NCBI GenBank assembly: GCA_023150895.1
Contig: JAKLJY010000007.1
Coordinates: forward strand, 1-64,000
Direction: 5' to 3'
From: Myxococcota bacterium
Lineage (GTDB): Bacteria; Myxococcota_A; Bradymonadia; UBA7976; UBA1532
Length of the DNA: 64,000 bases
The notes beneath the pieces are model-generated. The model had not been told where the DNA came from, did not search any database, and was given only the letters and a program-made list of their open reading frames with translations. Every line of letters begins with the position of its first letter. The first letter of the stretch is position 1. The translations under genes and the position numbers were made by a program. Of this stretch, positions 17,214 through 25,486 are shown in pieces.

Positions 17214-18002
17214 TCACCGGCTGCCGAGCAAGGACTGGAGACGCTTCAGCGAACGGCATCGGCGCTGGCGAAGTGCCTCGGGTGTGATGCCGAGCGATGC
17301 TGCAACTCGAGCTGCTTCGCCTCGAGGGAACGCGAACTCGCCGGTCTCGGGCTGGTACCAGGGAAGGCTCACGCGCAGGGCCTCGGCCTCGTCGGAGCTG
17401 AGGAGCTCGAGGACGTCGTCGAACCGCGAGTGTTCGGTCGTTGGTGGTGGCTCGGCGTCCTCGTCGGTGCCAGCGGTCATCTCGTCGAGTCCATCGGTGA
17501 GGAGCTCGCGCGGTGCGCGATAGCGTCCCTCGAAGGAGTGCGCGACCAGGCGCCGCGTGACGGTGGCCAGGAACGCGAGCACCTTGCTGCGGACCACGTC
17601 GCGGTCGGGAGCCTCGAATCGTCCCGCGAGGTCGACCTCCTTCGGCTGTCGACCTGCCCAGTCGAACACGCTGTGGAAGGCGTCGTGCACGAAGTCGGCC
17701 ACGGCGTCGGCGTCGCGTGCGCGCTCTCCGAGTGCTCGCGATGCGACCTTGGCGACGTAGCGGGAATGCCGGCTGTAGAGCTCACTCCAGGCGTCCCGCG
17801 CCGCGTCGGCGTCGAGCTCTTGCAGGGCCATGACACCGAGGAGCTCGGCTTCGGTGCAGTGGACGAGTGGGCGTTCAGCGCCTCCTGCGCGGCCGGCGTC
17901 CGGCGCCGGCAGGGATCGGATGGTGGCTTCGGCGAGCTCGGCCGAAGCCCTGGTTGGTGGTGGCTCTACTGGTGGTTCATCGTCTCGTGTCGTCTTCGGC
18001 AT
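17214..18002 (-). CDS. ECF-type RNA polymerase sigma factor
   Basis: 262 aa from the ATG at 18002, set by GGAGGAACGAAAG; the ATG at 18017 is part of the ribosome site itself. A Pro/Glu-rich N-terminal extension of about 70 aa precedes a sigma-2-like region (AWSELYSRHSRYVAKVASRALG, then ADFVHDAFHSVFDW) and a sigma-4-like HTH near the end (PRGEAARVAASLGITPEAL, then RQRRCRSLKRLQSLLG). The extra N-terminus and insertion make it longer than minimal ECF factors. It may direct transcription of this element's own promoters. A 14-bp hairpin and an anti-Shine-Dalgarno precede it, so its translation is probably gated. No anti-sigma gene is adjacent. Confidence 0.75.
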   Translation of the reverse strand: MPKTTRDDEPPVEPPPTRASAELAEATIRSLPAPDAGRAGGAERPLVHCTEAELLGVMALQELDADAARDAWSELYSRHSRYVAKVASRALGERARDADAVADFVHDAFHSVFDWAGRQPKEVDLAGRFEAPDRDVVRSKVLAFLATVTRRLVAHSFEGRYRAPRELLTDGLDEMTAGTDEDAEPPPTTEHSRFDDVLELLSSDEAEALRVSLPWYQPETGEFAFPRGEAARVAASLGITPEALRQRRCRSLKRLQSLLGSR

Positions 18003-18010
18003 CTTTCGTT

Positions 18011-18075
18011 CCTCCATCGAAGAGCGGCCATCCGCTCACCGAGCCGTGGCGGATGGCCGCTCGCGCGAAGGAGGG
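18011..18075 (-). promoter_or_regulatory. Leader hairpin with anti-Shine-Dalgarno, sigma-factor gene
   Basis: GAGCGGCCATCCGC (18022-18035) and its exact complement at 18049-18062 form a 14-bp stem. Outside it, CCTCC on the mRNA (plus-strand GGAGG, 18070-18074) can pair with the GGAGG ribosome site (plus-strand CCTCC, 18011-18015), with TCG/CGA pairs between. Confidence 0.7.
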
Positions 18076-18246
18076 ACGGGCCGAAGCGACGCGAGCTGAA
18101 CCACACGAGCCCGACCCCAACGGGCGCGCGGCCGATTCCCTACGCCGAGCCTCGTTCTCCCGGCTACTCGAGCGCGCGGAGCGCGTCCTCTCCCCTCTCC
18201 TACTGCGCGAAAAGGGAGCGCCCCTCGCGGAGCGCTCCAGCCAACG

Positions 18247-18516
18247 TCACGCGGCCTGCTCTTCGGCGTTCTCGTTCGGCTTCGAGTGGATCCACGTGTG
18301 CGCGAGGTCCAGCACCTTGGCGGCGAGCAGAAGGTCGTCCCGTCCGAAGGAGCTCGTGCTCTTCCACTGTCGACGGTTGTCGTCGAGCTTCACCGAGTAG
18401 AGCCGCTCGAGGGTCACGTTGAAGCGGACCCCGTACTCGCTCTTGTTCTCCCAGATGCTCGCGCGAACGAGCCCCAGGCGAATCTCGTGCACCGGTTTCT
18501 GTCTCTCGTTGTTCAT
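18247..18516 (-). CDS. 89-aa conserved small protein, copy 1
   Basis: 89 aa. The core pattern is KPVHEIRLGLVRASIWEN, then GVRFNVTLERLYS, 'QWKSTSSFGRDDLLLAAKVLDLAHTWIH'. I recall this type from many Planctomycetota genomes without a function; the beta-rich first half and amphipathic C-terminal helix would suit a small nucleic-acid-binding protein. A paralog with the same length and motif order lies at 20987-21256. GAGGAG precedes the ATG and is included in a leader hairpin. It is separated from the sigma-factor gene by about 180 bases with no recognisable site, and its upstream gap (to 19136) is non-coding. Confidence 0.7.
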   Translation of the reverse strand: MNNERQKPVHEIRLGLVRASIWENKSEYGVRFNVTLERLYSVKLDDNRRQWKSTSSFGRDDLLLAAKVLDLAHTWIHSKPNENAEEQAA

Positions 18517-18522
18517 AGGTTT

Positions 18523-18580
18523 CTCCTCTTGTTGAAGGTTGACATCTCACGGGCGACCGGATGTCAACTTCGACGGGAGG
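18523..18580 (-). promoter_or_regulatory. Leader hairpin with anti-Shine-Dalgarno, 89-aa gene copy 1
   Basis: GTTGACATC (18538-18546) pairs with GATGTCAAC (18560-18568). Flanking TTGAAG/CTTCGA extends the stem, and CCTCC in the mRNA 5' arm (plus-strand GGAGG, 18576-18580) faces the GAGGAG ribosome site (18523-18528). Confidence 0.65.
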
Positions 18581-19021
18581 AAGGAACCGATGCCGGGCGA
18601 CCGGAGCATCCTGAGGAGCGGGCGAGCAGAGCAAGCGCACGTGACGGCCGAAGGCTGGCGCGGGCGGTTGCCGAGCCCTCCGCTCGAGTGCTCCGGTCCC
18701 CAGGCAGTTGAACTTCGAAGAGACAGTGCCAGCAGTGCACGACATCGAGCAAGGCGCGTTTGCCGGCGAGCAGGAGACGAACGAGCGTGCGGGGTCGACG
18801 TTCGATGCCCCGAGACGGTGTTTCGGTGGAGCACGCCGACATCGACAGGACGTAGCACGAGGACCCCGGGCGGGCGCAACGGCCGCCACATCGTCGAGGA
18901 CCTGGTCGTCCGCGTGGGCGAACTCGGAGCTCCGCCGGCGAGGAGCCGCGCGTGTCGAACTCGAGCGCGACGCACCCGGGCGCTCCTCTTCGCGCTTCGC
19001 GCAGTCTCTCCCTCGAGGAGT
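18581..19021. other. Non-coding stretch upstream of the first 89-aa gene
   Basis: About 440 bases in which no frame on either strand has a ribosome site plus protein-like composition. On the minus strand one frame reads 'LDVVHCWHCLFEVQLPGD' but is not protein-like overall; it could be a decayed gene. It may be a long leader for the gene at 18516. Confidence 0.4.
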
Positions 19022-19081
19022 CGCTGCCGGCCTGCGTCCGGAACCGTCGGGCCGCCGGTCTCGCCTTCTCCCCAACGGCTC
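19022..19081 (-). ncRNA. Conserved hairpin element, copy A
   Basis: A 30-base block (19022-19051) is identical to 20586-20615. On the minus strand GAGCCGTTGGG pairs with CCCGACGGTTC (11 pairs, two of them G-U), closing a loop containing AAGGCGAGACCGGCG. Compared with copy B, both changes in the stem keep pairing and the loop core AAGGCGAG is conserved, which is what a structured RNA looks like. It lies just downstream of the 460-aa gene. Confidence 0.6.
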
Positions 19082-19136
19082 AGGCGGCTGGCGGGCCAAC
19101 ATATCGCAGGCCGATCCGCCACCGGCTTGACTGCTA

Positions 19137-20519
19137 CTAGCCGGCTATCCGCTGCTGTACCTGCGACACCCTTCCGCTTGGGTCTACGGACACCAAGAAC
19201 TCGACAGGGCTCCCTTGGCCCTTCGAAAGCCGTGCGACCTCGGCCTCGACCGTTGCGGCAGCTTTGACAAGCGGTGCGGTCGATTCATCGAGAGTGCCCT
19301 GCAGCAGCCTGTGCGCTTCACGCATTTTCCGCTGCTCCCGGGCATCGGTGCTATCGAACGTGAACCTGCCGCGCAACTCGCCGCTGCGGAGGCGTACCCG
19401 TTCGAGATAACTGTTGTGAGAACTCTCGGCTTCGGCCAGAGAGCGAGTCACGTCGCGCGCCCGGAGCAGGGTGGTTCCTACGCCCACTGGCAGGGCCGCC
19501 CGGAGCTGACATGCGACGCCCCGAACTCGGAGCGCGAGGAGGCGTGTTTGAGCAGCGACCTCGAACTCACCCAGGTTCTTGTGCACCTTCGCAACATCGT
19601 CATCGAAGCTGCCGGTTCCGGTAAGGTCGAACGAGTTAAACTCCCCCGCGAACCGGGCAGCACTTGCGGAGCTCGCACCCTCGATCTGCTGGCACTCCCG
19701 ATCGATGTGCTCCAACTGGCCAACGAACAGCTGCGTCTCCACTTCAGACGGCACCTCCGAGGAGAGGGACTCTGCAATGTGCCGGAGGTACTGGAAATTG
19801 CCGACGAGTGTTCCGCGACGGTTTTCCTCGAGCGTTGCTCGCAAATCACTGATGCCAGCTTCTATCTCCGCGAGCCGCTTGTTGATGTCAGAGAGAAACT
19901 TCTGAGCGGTGATCACCGCAAGGACCTGCCAGACAGCTAGAGCGGCACCGGCGGCCCGGGCAGCGCCACCTAACGGAACAAAGCCCGCCTGATCAACAAT
20001 CCGATTCCCTCCGTCGACCAGGTTGAGGCGGAACCCCCCGTCAGCCGCCTTCATGAAGCTCCACGATCCGCTTGCGAGGTGTGCAGACGCCTCTGCTGTC
20101 AGCTTGAGATGACACAAGCCGCCGGCCGCTTGATGGACCCCGAGAGCAGCAAGGGGCGCACCGCGAACGATCGATTCGATGGTCTGCCCGATACGTCTGT
20201 CCTGGACAGATGCCCACCCCGTTGCCCTTCCGTCGTATGGCCGTATCTCGCCGAGCGTGAGGTCGCCGACCGAAATCAATATGGCCTCCGGCTTCGGCTG
20301 CGGAGTAGCAAGCCCGCTTTCCAGTTGCGCAGGAGGTGTCGGCAGCAGCTCAACCGCAACCGGACCGTGTTTGGACAGCATCTGACCCGTGACAGTCGCG
20401 CTCGATTCGGTCTTCTCCTTGCGCCGTCGCGTCATGACCAGAACAGCGACGAGCGCTCCCGCGAGCACCGCCGCAAGGCCTACCAATGTAGCAATAAGTG
20501 TGATTACAACCGGGCTCAC
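19137..20519 (-). CDS. 460-aa membrane-anchored protein of unknown function
   Basis: 460 aa from a GTG start with GAGGAGG upstream. An N-terminal membrane helix (residues 4-28) and a basic stop-transfer (RRRKEK) place the rest in the cytoplasm. The middle (about 80-190) is beta-rich with 'ILISVGDLTLGEIRPYDG', and a moderately hydrophobic segment 'GGAARAAGAALAVWQVLAVITAQKF' follows. The C-terminal half is long helices with charged repeats (LSDINKRLAEIEAGISDLRATLEENR). Codon use is less GC-biased than its neighbours, suggesting separate acquisition. It is flanked by two copies of a conserved hairpin element. No catalytic motif is recognised; it could be a membrane sensor or abortive-infection-type protein, but that is speculation. 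Confidence 0.6.
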   Translation of the reverse strand: MSPVVITLIATLVGLAAVLAGALVAVLVMTRRRKEKTESSATVTGQMLSKHGPVAVELLPTPPAQLESGLATPQPKPEAILISVGDLTLGEIRPYDGRATGWASVQDRRIGQTIESIVRGAPLAALGVHQAAGGLCHLKLTAEASAHLASGSWSFMKAADGGFRLNLVDGGNRIVDQAGFVPLGGAARAAGAALAVWQVLAVITAQKFLSDINKRLAEIEAGISDLRATLEENRRGTLVGNFQYLRHIAESLSSEVPSEVETQLFVGQLEHIDRECQQIEGASSASAARFAGEFNSFDLTGTGSFDDDVAKVHKNLGEFEVAAQTRLLALRVRGVACQLRAALPVGVGTTLLRARDVTRSLAEAESSHNSYLERVRLRSGELRGRFTFDSTDAREQRKMREAHRLLQGTLDESTAPLVKAAATVEAEVARLSKGQGSPVEFLVSVDPSGRVSQVQQRIAG

Positions 20520-20522
20520 GAA

Positions 20523-20577
20523 CCCCTCCTCTGGTTGTCCGATTCCGGTGAGCCTACCAGGGGGATGGTAGGGAGGG
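20523..20577 (-). promoter_or_regulatory. Leader hairpin with anti-Shine-Dalgarno, 460-aa gene
   Basis: CTACCA (20554-20559) pairs with TGGTAG (20566-20571). CCCTCC on the mRNA (plus-strand GGAGGG, 20572-20577) can pair with the GGAGGG ribosome site (plus-strand CCCTCC, 20524-20529). It is the weakest of the seven leaders but has the same order of parts. Confidence 0.5.
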
Positions 20578-20585
20578 AGCGGAAG

Positions 20586-20647
20586 CGCTGCCGGCCTGCG
20601 TCCGGAACCGTCGGGGGTCGCCAGACTCGCCTTGCCCCCGACGGTTC
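20586..20647 (-). ncRNA. Conserved hairpin element, copy B
   Basis: GAACCGTCGGGGG (20605-20617) pairs perfectly over 13 bp with 20635-20647 around a loop with the same AAGGCGAG core as copy A. It is immediately upstream of the 460-aa gene's leader. It could be a regulatory RNA, a terminator-like stem without T-tract, or the footprint of a mobile cassette. Confidence 0.6.
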
Positions 20648-20986
20648 TGGGGGCCGGCCGGCCGAGGTGGAGCGCGCAGCTCTGCCGCTCCGCACCGGAA
20701 CTCCGACGTCAGTCGGCCGTGGCAGAACCCGGCGTGGCGCCGAACCGCTGCCGGAAGCGACCCGGTTTCCTGAAGGGGGTCCGCTCGTGGAGTGAGTAGA
20801 AACAGCTCGGATGGAGCAACGGGGAGGAGAAGGCCAGGAACTGGCGCTCCCCTCCCCGTCGACGAACCTGCGCAGCTCGGACGCATCAGCCGTTGGGCTC
20901 GATGCGCGGGACGTCACTCGTGCGATGCCGTGCCCGAGCTTGTCGAGGTCACGGCGAGCACGAAGTCCCGGCGCGGTCGAGCTCGG
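20648..20986. other. Non-coding gap with a strong hairpin
   Basis: No credible gene. GGGGAGG (20821-20827) pairs with CCTCCCC (20851-20857), with an inner CCAG-GAA-CTGG tip; on the minus strand this stem lies about 130 bases after the second 89-aa gene and may stop its transcript. Near 20797, GAGTAGAA echoes a motif at 21361 and 32994. Confidence 0.45.
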
Positions 20987-21256
20987 CTACGCGTCCGACT
21001 TCGACTTGCGGGCCTCGGCGCGCTCGCTCTGCTGGGTCTCGTGGATCCAGCACCAGGCGAGATCGGCGACCTTCGCGACGAGCGGGAGGTCGTCGCGATT
21101 GAAGCTCGTGGAACGGGACCACTCGGAGTCGCCCTCGTTCTTGTAGAGCTTGTGGATGCCGACGTTGAAGATCGTGCCGTTGTCCGTGGGTTGGTCGAAG
21201 ACGGACGCGACGACGAGACCCATGCGGAACTGCTTCTTCGGTTTCTGACCAGGCAT
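20987..21256 (-). CDS. 89-aa conserved small protein, copy 2
   Basis: 89 aa, paralogous to the protein at 18247-18516: KPKKQFRMGLVVASVFDQ, then IFNVGIHKLYKN, then 'SEWSRSTSFNRDDLPLVAKVADLAWCWIH', with the same spacing of FNV, LY, W, SF-RDDL and WIH. The C-terminus is more charged (SERAEARKSKSDA). TAGGAGGC lies before the ATG and a leader hairpin precedes it. The two copies differ widely in sequence outside the motif, so the duplication is old or they were gained separately. The function is unknown; possibly a nucleic-acid-binding protein. Confidence 0.7.
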   Translation of the reverse strand: MPGQKPKKQFRMGLVVASVFDQPTDNGTIFNVGIHKLYKNEGDSEWSRSTSFNRDDLPLVAKVADLAWCWIHETQQSERAEARKSKSDA

Positions 21257-21260
21257 GGCT

Positions 21261-21340
21261 GCCTCCTAAAGGTGTTGGCTTGCTGCCAGCGACCATCGCT
21301 GGAGCCCCCAGCGCACGCGTTCGGGGCTCCAGCGGGAGGC
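21261..21340 (-). promoter_or_regulatory. Leader hairpin with anti-Shine-Dalgarno, 89-aa gene copy 2
   Basis: CGCTGGAGCCCC (21297-21308) pairs perfectly with 21323-21334 (12 bp). Just outside, GCCTCC on the mRNA (plus-strand GGAGGC, 21335-21340) is complementary to the GGAGGC ribosome site (plus-strand GCCTCC, 21261-21266). Confidence 0.7.
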
Positions 21341-21360
21341 GAGCGGAGAACCTTCGCCGC

Positions 21361-21383
21361 TTCTACTCAAGATCGATCCTACA
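21361..21383 (-). promoter_or_regulatory. Promoter-like motif, copy 1
   Basis: On the minus strand the motif reads TGTAGGATCGATCTTGAGTAGAAG. The same pattern (TGTA, then GATCG, then GAGTAGAAG) occurs at 32994-33016, in both cases 20-35 bases upstream of the anti-Shine-Dalgarno of a hairpin leader. This suggests a shared -10/start region. The rest of the gap to 21719 shows nothing I can name. Confidence 0.45.
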
Positions 21384-21719
21384 CCGAATCGCAGAGCTAC
21401 ACACGTTGGGCTGAAGCACGCTCCCGTGAACCGCGGCGCGTCCGGCGTCCGAATTCCCCTGGTGAGCCTGGAGAGACCGTGATCGCGGGCCGTACCAGCT
21501 CCGAAGAACCCGTCCTTGCTCCGACTCGCCTAGGTGCCCTACGCTGACCGGCCATCTGGTGGAGGAGCCACACTCATGCCGCCCGCATCACGGTCCTTGC
21601 CGCCCGGAAGGCGTCCGGATCCGGCACCCCACCCGCACTGCGCAGACCTGTCGACCGTCGGCCCTGTCCATCACGCAGGTCCGTCGAACTGGATTTAGAC
21701 GCGGATTGGCTGACTCGAC

Positions 21720-24700
21720 ATGTTCCATCTGACTGCACGCGTTGCTTGGCACGACACCCGATGGAACGGCACGGTCTGTCGGCAGCCGTCATGCAACGCC
21801 TTCTGCGCCACACTCGACCGCATCCGTGAGGAGCGCGACGACGCGCGCGAGGATGCGATCGCTGGCAAGCGATGGAACACGCTGGAGCCCGACGAGCTGC
21901 CCGCCTGCAAGGCCGAGTCGGGTGCGTTCATGAACGAGGAGGAGTGGTCCCGCCGCTTCGTTCACCCGTACGCGGGTATCAAGAAGGCCGACGAAACGCA
22001 CGGCCACCTGAAGCCGACGCTCGTCAAGATTCCGCCTTACTCCACGTTTGTCGTGCCGTTCGCCTGGATGCTCAAGAGCGAGCAGGAGGCGATCGACGAA
22101 CGACTCCCGACGCCGCTTCCGCTCGACGAGGAAGCTCCGTTCAACAGCCCGTGGGTCTTCGGGCGCGAGCGCCAAGAGGCGATCCTCAAGCTGTTCGCGA
22201 GTCGCCTCTCGCCGGAGCGGTCGCTGGTCTTCTTCTACTGCAAGGAGGGGCAGCCCCTCGGCGACACGATCACGCGCCTCGTGATGGGCGTCGGGCGCAT
22301 CGCCAACGTCGCGCAGCCGAAGGCCTACGACGTCTCGAAGAAGAAGCCCACGCACCTGATGTGGGACCTGCTCATCCGCCACACGATCCGCCCCGATGGC
22401 GAGGACGGGTTCCTGCTCCCGTACCACGAGTACTTGGAACCCACGGGCGACGCAGCCGAAGACGCGCGGCGTGAACGACTCCTACGCGAGATCGCTGTGC
22501 CCGCCGATCCGGCGCACGTTCGGGTCTTCTCCTACGCCGCCGAGCTCGCGCCCGCCGACATCGCGCTCTCGACGTTGGTGCGCTGCCTCGAGTCGGTACG
22601 GAAGATCCGCGAGCACGGCATCGCGAAGGGGCCGTGGGAGCGTCGCGAGGAGTGGCTCAACCAGCAGATCGCCCAAGCGTGGCAGGACCGAGGACCGTTC
22701 CCCGGGCTCGGCCCCGTGCTCGAAGCGCTGGGGATGCGGCTTGGGACGGCACTCGCGCTGGAGCTGCGGTCGTCGGGAATGGTGAAGGCCGACGCTGATC
22801 CGTGGCCGACGGTGGACGCGATCCTTCGCGGGAAGCAGAAGCCTCCGCAGCCCGCCTACGCCGAGGACCTGAAGGCGATCCGCGAAACGTGGACGGACCT
22901 CCCCGAAGAGCGCCGCGCCCTGCTCAAGCTGCTCTCTCGCTTCGCGCTCACGTCGGAGCAGGCACTCCGCTGGTTCGACCCGAAGGAGCGCGCCAAGGGC
23001 ACGGCCGCAAAGGTGACCGACGAGGAGATCCTCGCGAATCCGTACCGCATGAGCGAGCTGGACCTCGGTGACTGGAACGATTCGCCGGTGGCCGTCGGCA
23101 CCATCGATCGCGGGCTGCTGCCTGACGCAACCATCGCGGCGAAGCACCCCGTCCCGGAGCCGTCGAAGGTCGGCTCGCCGAACGACGCCCGCCGCTTGCG
23201 AGCCGCGCTGGTCTCGGTGCTGCGCGAAGCATCGAAGAACGGCGACGCGCTCCTCAGCGTTCCCGAGGCACTTCAGCGTGTGGGCTCCCTCGACCTCGCG
23301 CACCCGTGCGTCATCGGCTCGGACTGGCCGAGCACGAACCGTTCGACGCTCTCCGGTGTCGTCGAGCTCATCGACATCCCCGCCGCGAAGGGAGCGCCGT
23401 CGGCGGCGCTCCAGCTCAGCGAGCTGAAGGGCCGAGAGGACCGGCTTCGCTCGGTGCTCGGCAAGCGCGCTGCGAAGGCTGCGGCGCCCATCAAGGCCGA
23501 CTGGCGGAACCTGCTCGTCACGGCCATTTCCGAAGCGGGCGGCAAGTTCGACAAGGCCAACGAGATCCACCGTCAGGCCATCGAGGAGCAGGCGGTCGCA
23601 CTCGAGCGGCTCTTGTCCCGACGTCTCAGCGTCCTGGTCGGACGCGCCGGCACGGGCAAGACGTCGGTCATGGGCGCGCTAATGCTCTCCGAGGTGCTCA
23701 CGAAGGACGGCATCCTGCTGCTCGCGCCGACCGGCAAGGCCCGCGTCCGCCTCGGCAAGGCAACAAACGCAGAGGCGATGACCGTCGCGCAGTTCCTTCA
23801 CCGCCTCGGTCGGTACGACGGTTCTCGCCAGCGGCCGAAGTTCGAGGGCAAGGACAAGTACCGCAAGGAGAAGACAGTCGTCATCGATGAGTGCTCGATG
23901 CTCACGATGGACGATCTGGTCGCCGTCCTCGAAGCGCTCGATCTCGCGCACGTGCAGCGAATCATCCTCGTCGGCGATCCGAACCAGCTTCCGCCGATCG
24001 GCGTGGGACGGCCTTTTGCCGACCTCGTCTCCCACCTCGAAACGACAGATGCGAAGGCCGACGACGGCTCGCCGCTCGGACAGGCGCTTGCCCGCCTCTC
24101 TGTCGAGGTCCGCGCGGCGGCAGCGGCATCCTCGATGGCCTCGGATGCGCTCCGGCTCGCGTCATGGTTCACGCGAGAGCAGCAGCCGGTCGACGCCGAC
24201 CGCGTGCTCAGCGACCTCGAGCTGGGCGAGAAGTTCAACGACCTGGAGATCGCGTTGTGGAAGACACCCGACGACCTCCGCGCGCAGCTCCTGGCGGCAT
24301 TTCAACGGCACCTCGGCTTGAGCGGCCCGAGCGACGTCGCCGGGTTCGACAGGGCGCTCGGGCTCGACGACAAGGGGTGGGTCCCGTTCGACGCGCCCGA
24401 GGGCTCGGAGCGCTGGCAGATCCTGTCGCCGGTCCGCATGCACTCGCACGGCGTACACGACCTGAATCGCTGGGTGCAGCGTCAGTTCCGCGCGAAGGAG
24501 GTGGAGGCGGCAGCGAAGGCCTGGGGCGTCAGCCTCGGCGACGAGACCATCGTCGCGAAGGACAAGGTGATCCAGACCTCGAACCAACGCCGCAAGGCGT
24601 ACAACTGGGTCGAGCGCGCGGTGGAGGAGCACTACATCGCGAACGGCGAGGTCGCCTTGATGTCGAAGGTGAAGAACATGCTCAAGGGTGTGTTCGCCGG

Positions 24701-25409
24701 GCGACCGAACCTGACCTTCGACTACTGGCCAAGCCAGTTCTCCGACGGCTACGCCCCCCTCGAGCTGGCGTACGCGCTCACCGTCCACAAGTCGCAGGGC
24801 AGCGAGTTCAGGAAGGTCTTCGTGATCCTGCCGAAGAGCAGCCGGCTCCTGTCGCGCGAACTCGTCTACACCGCACTCACGCGCTCCCGTGAACAGCTCG
24901 TGCTCCTCATCGAGGGCGACGATGCGACGGTTCTCTTCGATCTCACGCGGCCGGAGCGGTCGGAGACCGCGCGCCGCAACACCAACATCTTCCAGAGTGT
25001 CGTTCGCGCCGCCGACGACTCGGTGCCCTTCGCCGAGCACCTGATCCACCGGACCGAGAAGGGCCACATGGTGCGCAGCAAGTCGGAGCTGGTGATCGCG
25101 AACATGCTGTTCCAGCTCGGTATCCCCTACGAGTACGAGCGCGTGCTCGACGGGACGACCGTACCGGGCCGCCTGCGCCCCGACTTCTCGTTCGTCACGG
25201 CTGATGGCGACCTACTTGTCTGGGAGCACCTCGGCATGCTCAGCCGTCCCGACTACAAGCGGGGTTGGGAGTGGAAGCGCGCCTGGTACGGGAAGAACGG
25301 CATCGCCGAAGGCAAGACGCTGTTTACGTCTACGGAGGAGGACGGCAAGGGCCTCGACTCGGCCGAGCTGAAGAAGACGGCACTGACGATTAGGAGTCTG
25401 CTTGAGTAG
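21720..25409 (+). CDS. RecD-like helicase fused to a nuclease-like C-terminus (probable defence protein)
   Basis: 1229 aa. The N-terminus 'RVAWHDTRWNGTVC' is a signature I associate with defence-type RecD-like helicases. Helicase motifs are present in order: Walker A GRAGTGKTS at about 641, VVIDECSML (Walker B) at about 720, GDPNQLPPIG, VHKSQGSEF at about 1021 and ALTRSREQL at about 1051. The last 110 residues carry 'SKSELVIANML', 'RPDFSF' and 'WEHLGM', the E-D-(E/H) order of PD-(D/E)xK-like nucleases, with a Lys/Trp-rich segment following. It would unwind and cut DNA. No good ribosome site is visible before the ATG. An attC-like sequence starts 4 bases after the stop, and the next gene is a HEPN-like protein. 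Confidence 0.75.
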   Translation: MFHLTARVAWHDTRWNGTVCRQPSCNAFCATLDRIREERDDAREDAIAGKRWNTLEPDELPACKAESGAFMNEEEWSRRFVHPYAGIKKADETHGHLKPTLVKIPPYSTFVVPFAWMLKSEQEAIDERLPTPLPLDEEAPFNSPWVFGRERQEAILKLFASRLSPERSLVFFYCKEGQPLGDTITRLVMGVGRIANVAQPKAYDVSKKKPTHLMWDLLIRHTIRPDGEDGFLLPYHEYLEPTGDAAEDARRERLLREIAVPADPAHVRVFSYAAELAPADIALSTLVRCLESVRKIREHGIAKGPWERREEWLNQQIAQAWQDRGPFPGLGPVLEALGMRLGTALALELRSSGMVKADADPWPTVDAILRGKQKPPQPAYAEDLKAIRETWTDLPEERRALLKLLSRFALTSEQALRWFDPKERAKGTAAKVTDEEILANPYRMSELDLGDWNDSPVAVGTIDRGLLPDATIAAKHPVPEPSKVGSPNDARRLRAALVSVLREASKNGDALLSVPEALQRVGSLDLAHPCVIGSDWPSTNRSTLSGVVELIDIPAAKGAPSAALQLSELKGREDRLRSVLGKRAAKAAAPIKADWRNLLVTAISEAGGKFDKANEIHRQAIEEQAVALERLLSRRLSVLVGRAGTGKTSVMGALMLSEVLTKDGILLLAPTGKARVRLGKATNAEAMTVAQFLHRLGRYDGSRQRPKFEGKDKYRKEKTVVIDECSMLTMDDLVAVLEALDLAHVQRIILVGDPNQLPPIGVGRPFADLVSHLETTDAKADDGSPLGQALARLSVEVRAAAAASSMASDALRLASWFTREQQPVDADRVLSDLELGEKFNDLEIALWKTPDDLRAQLLAAFQRHLGLSGPSDVAGFDRALGLDDKGWVPFDAPEGSERWQILSPVRMHSHGVHDLNRWVQRQFRAKEVEAAAKAWGVSLGDETIVAKDKVIQTSNQRRKAYNWVERAVEEHYIANGEVALMSKVKNMLKGVFAGRPNLTFDYWPSQFSDGYAPLELAYALTVHKSQGSEFRKVFVILPKSSRLLSRELVYTALTRSREQLVLLIEGDDATVLFDLTRPERSETARRNTNIFQSVVRAADDSVPFAEHLIHRTEKGHMVRSKSELVIANMLFQLGIPYEYERVLDGTTVPGRLRPDFSFVTADGDLLVWEHLGMLSRPDYKRGWEWKRAWYGKNGIAEGKTLFTSTEEDGKGLDSAELKKTALTIRSLLE

Positions 25410-25412
25410 TCC

Positions 25413-25463
25413 GTCGAACAACCGATTGCAGCGGCCGGTCCGCTGCGCGGCCCGCCGCTAGTC
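25413..25463 (+). repeat. attC-like element, copy 1
   Basis: It begins 4 bases after the helicase stop. The imperfect stem AGCGG / CCGCT with inner CGCTGCGCGG is about three-quarters identical to copy 2 at 26379. The form (AAC near one end, TTGCAGCGG and GCCGCT arms) resembles integron attC sites, but the matching GTTRRRY end is missing. Confidence 0.5.
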
Positions 25464-25486
25464 CGGGAAAGTAGACGCACGAAGCG

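Noticed and set aside
18564-19102. Coding frames in the gap upstream of the first 89-aa gene
   Set aside because: No start with ribosome site, strong Arg/Ser/Ala bias and no motif; treated as non-coding.
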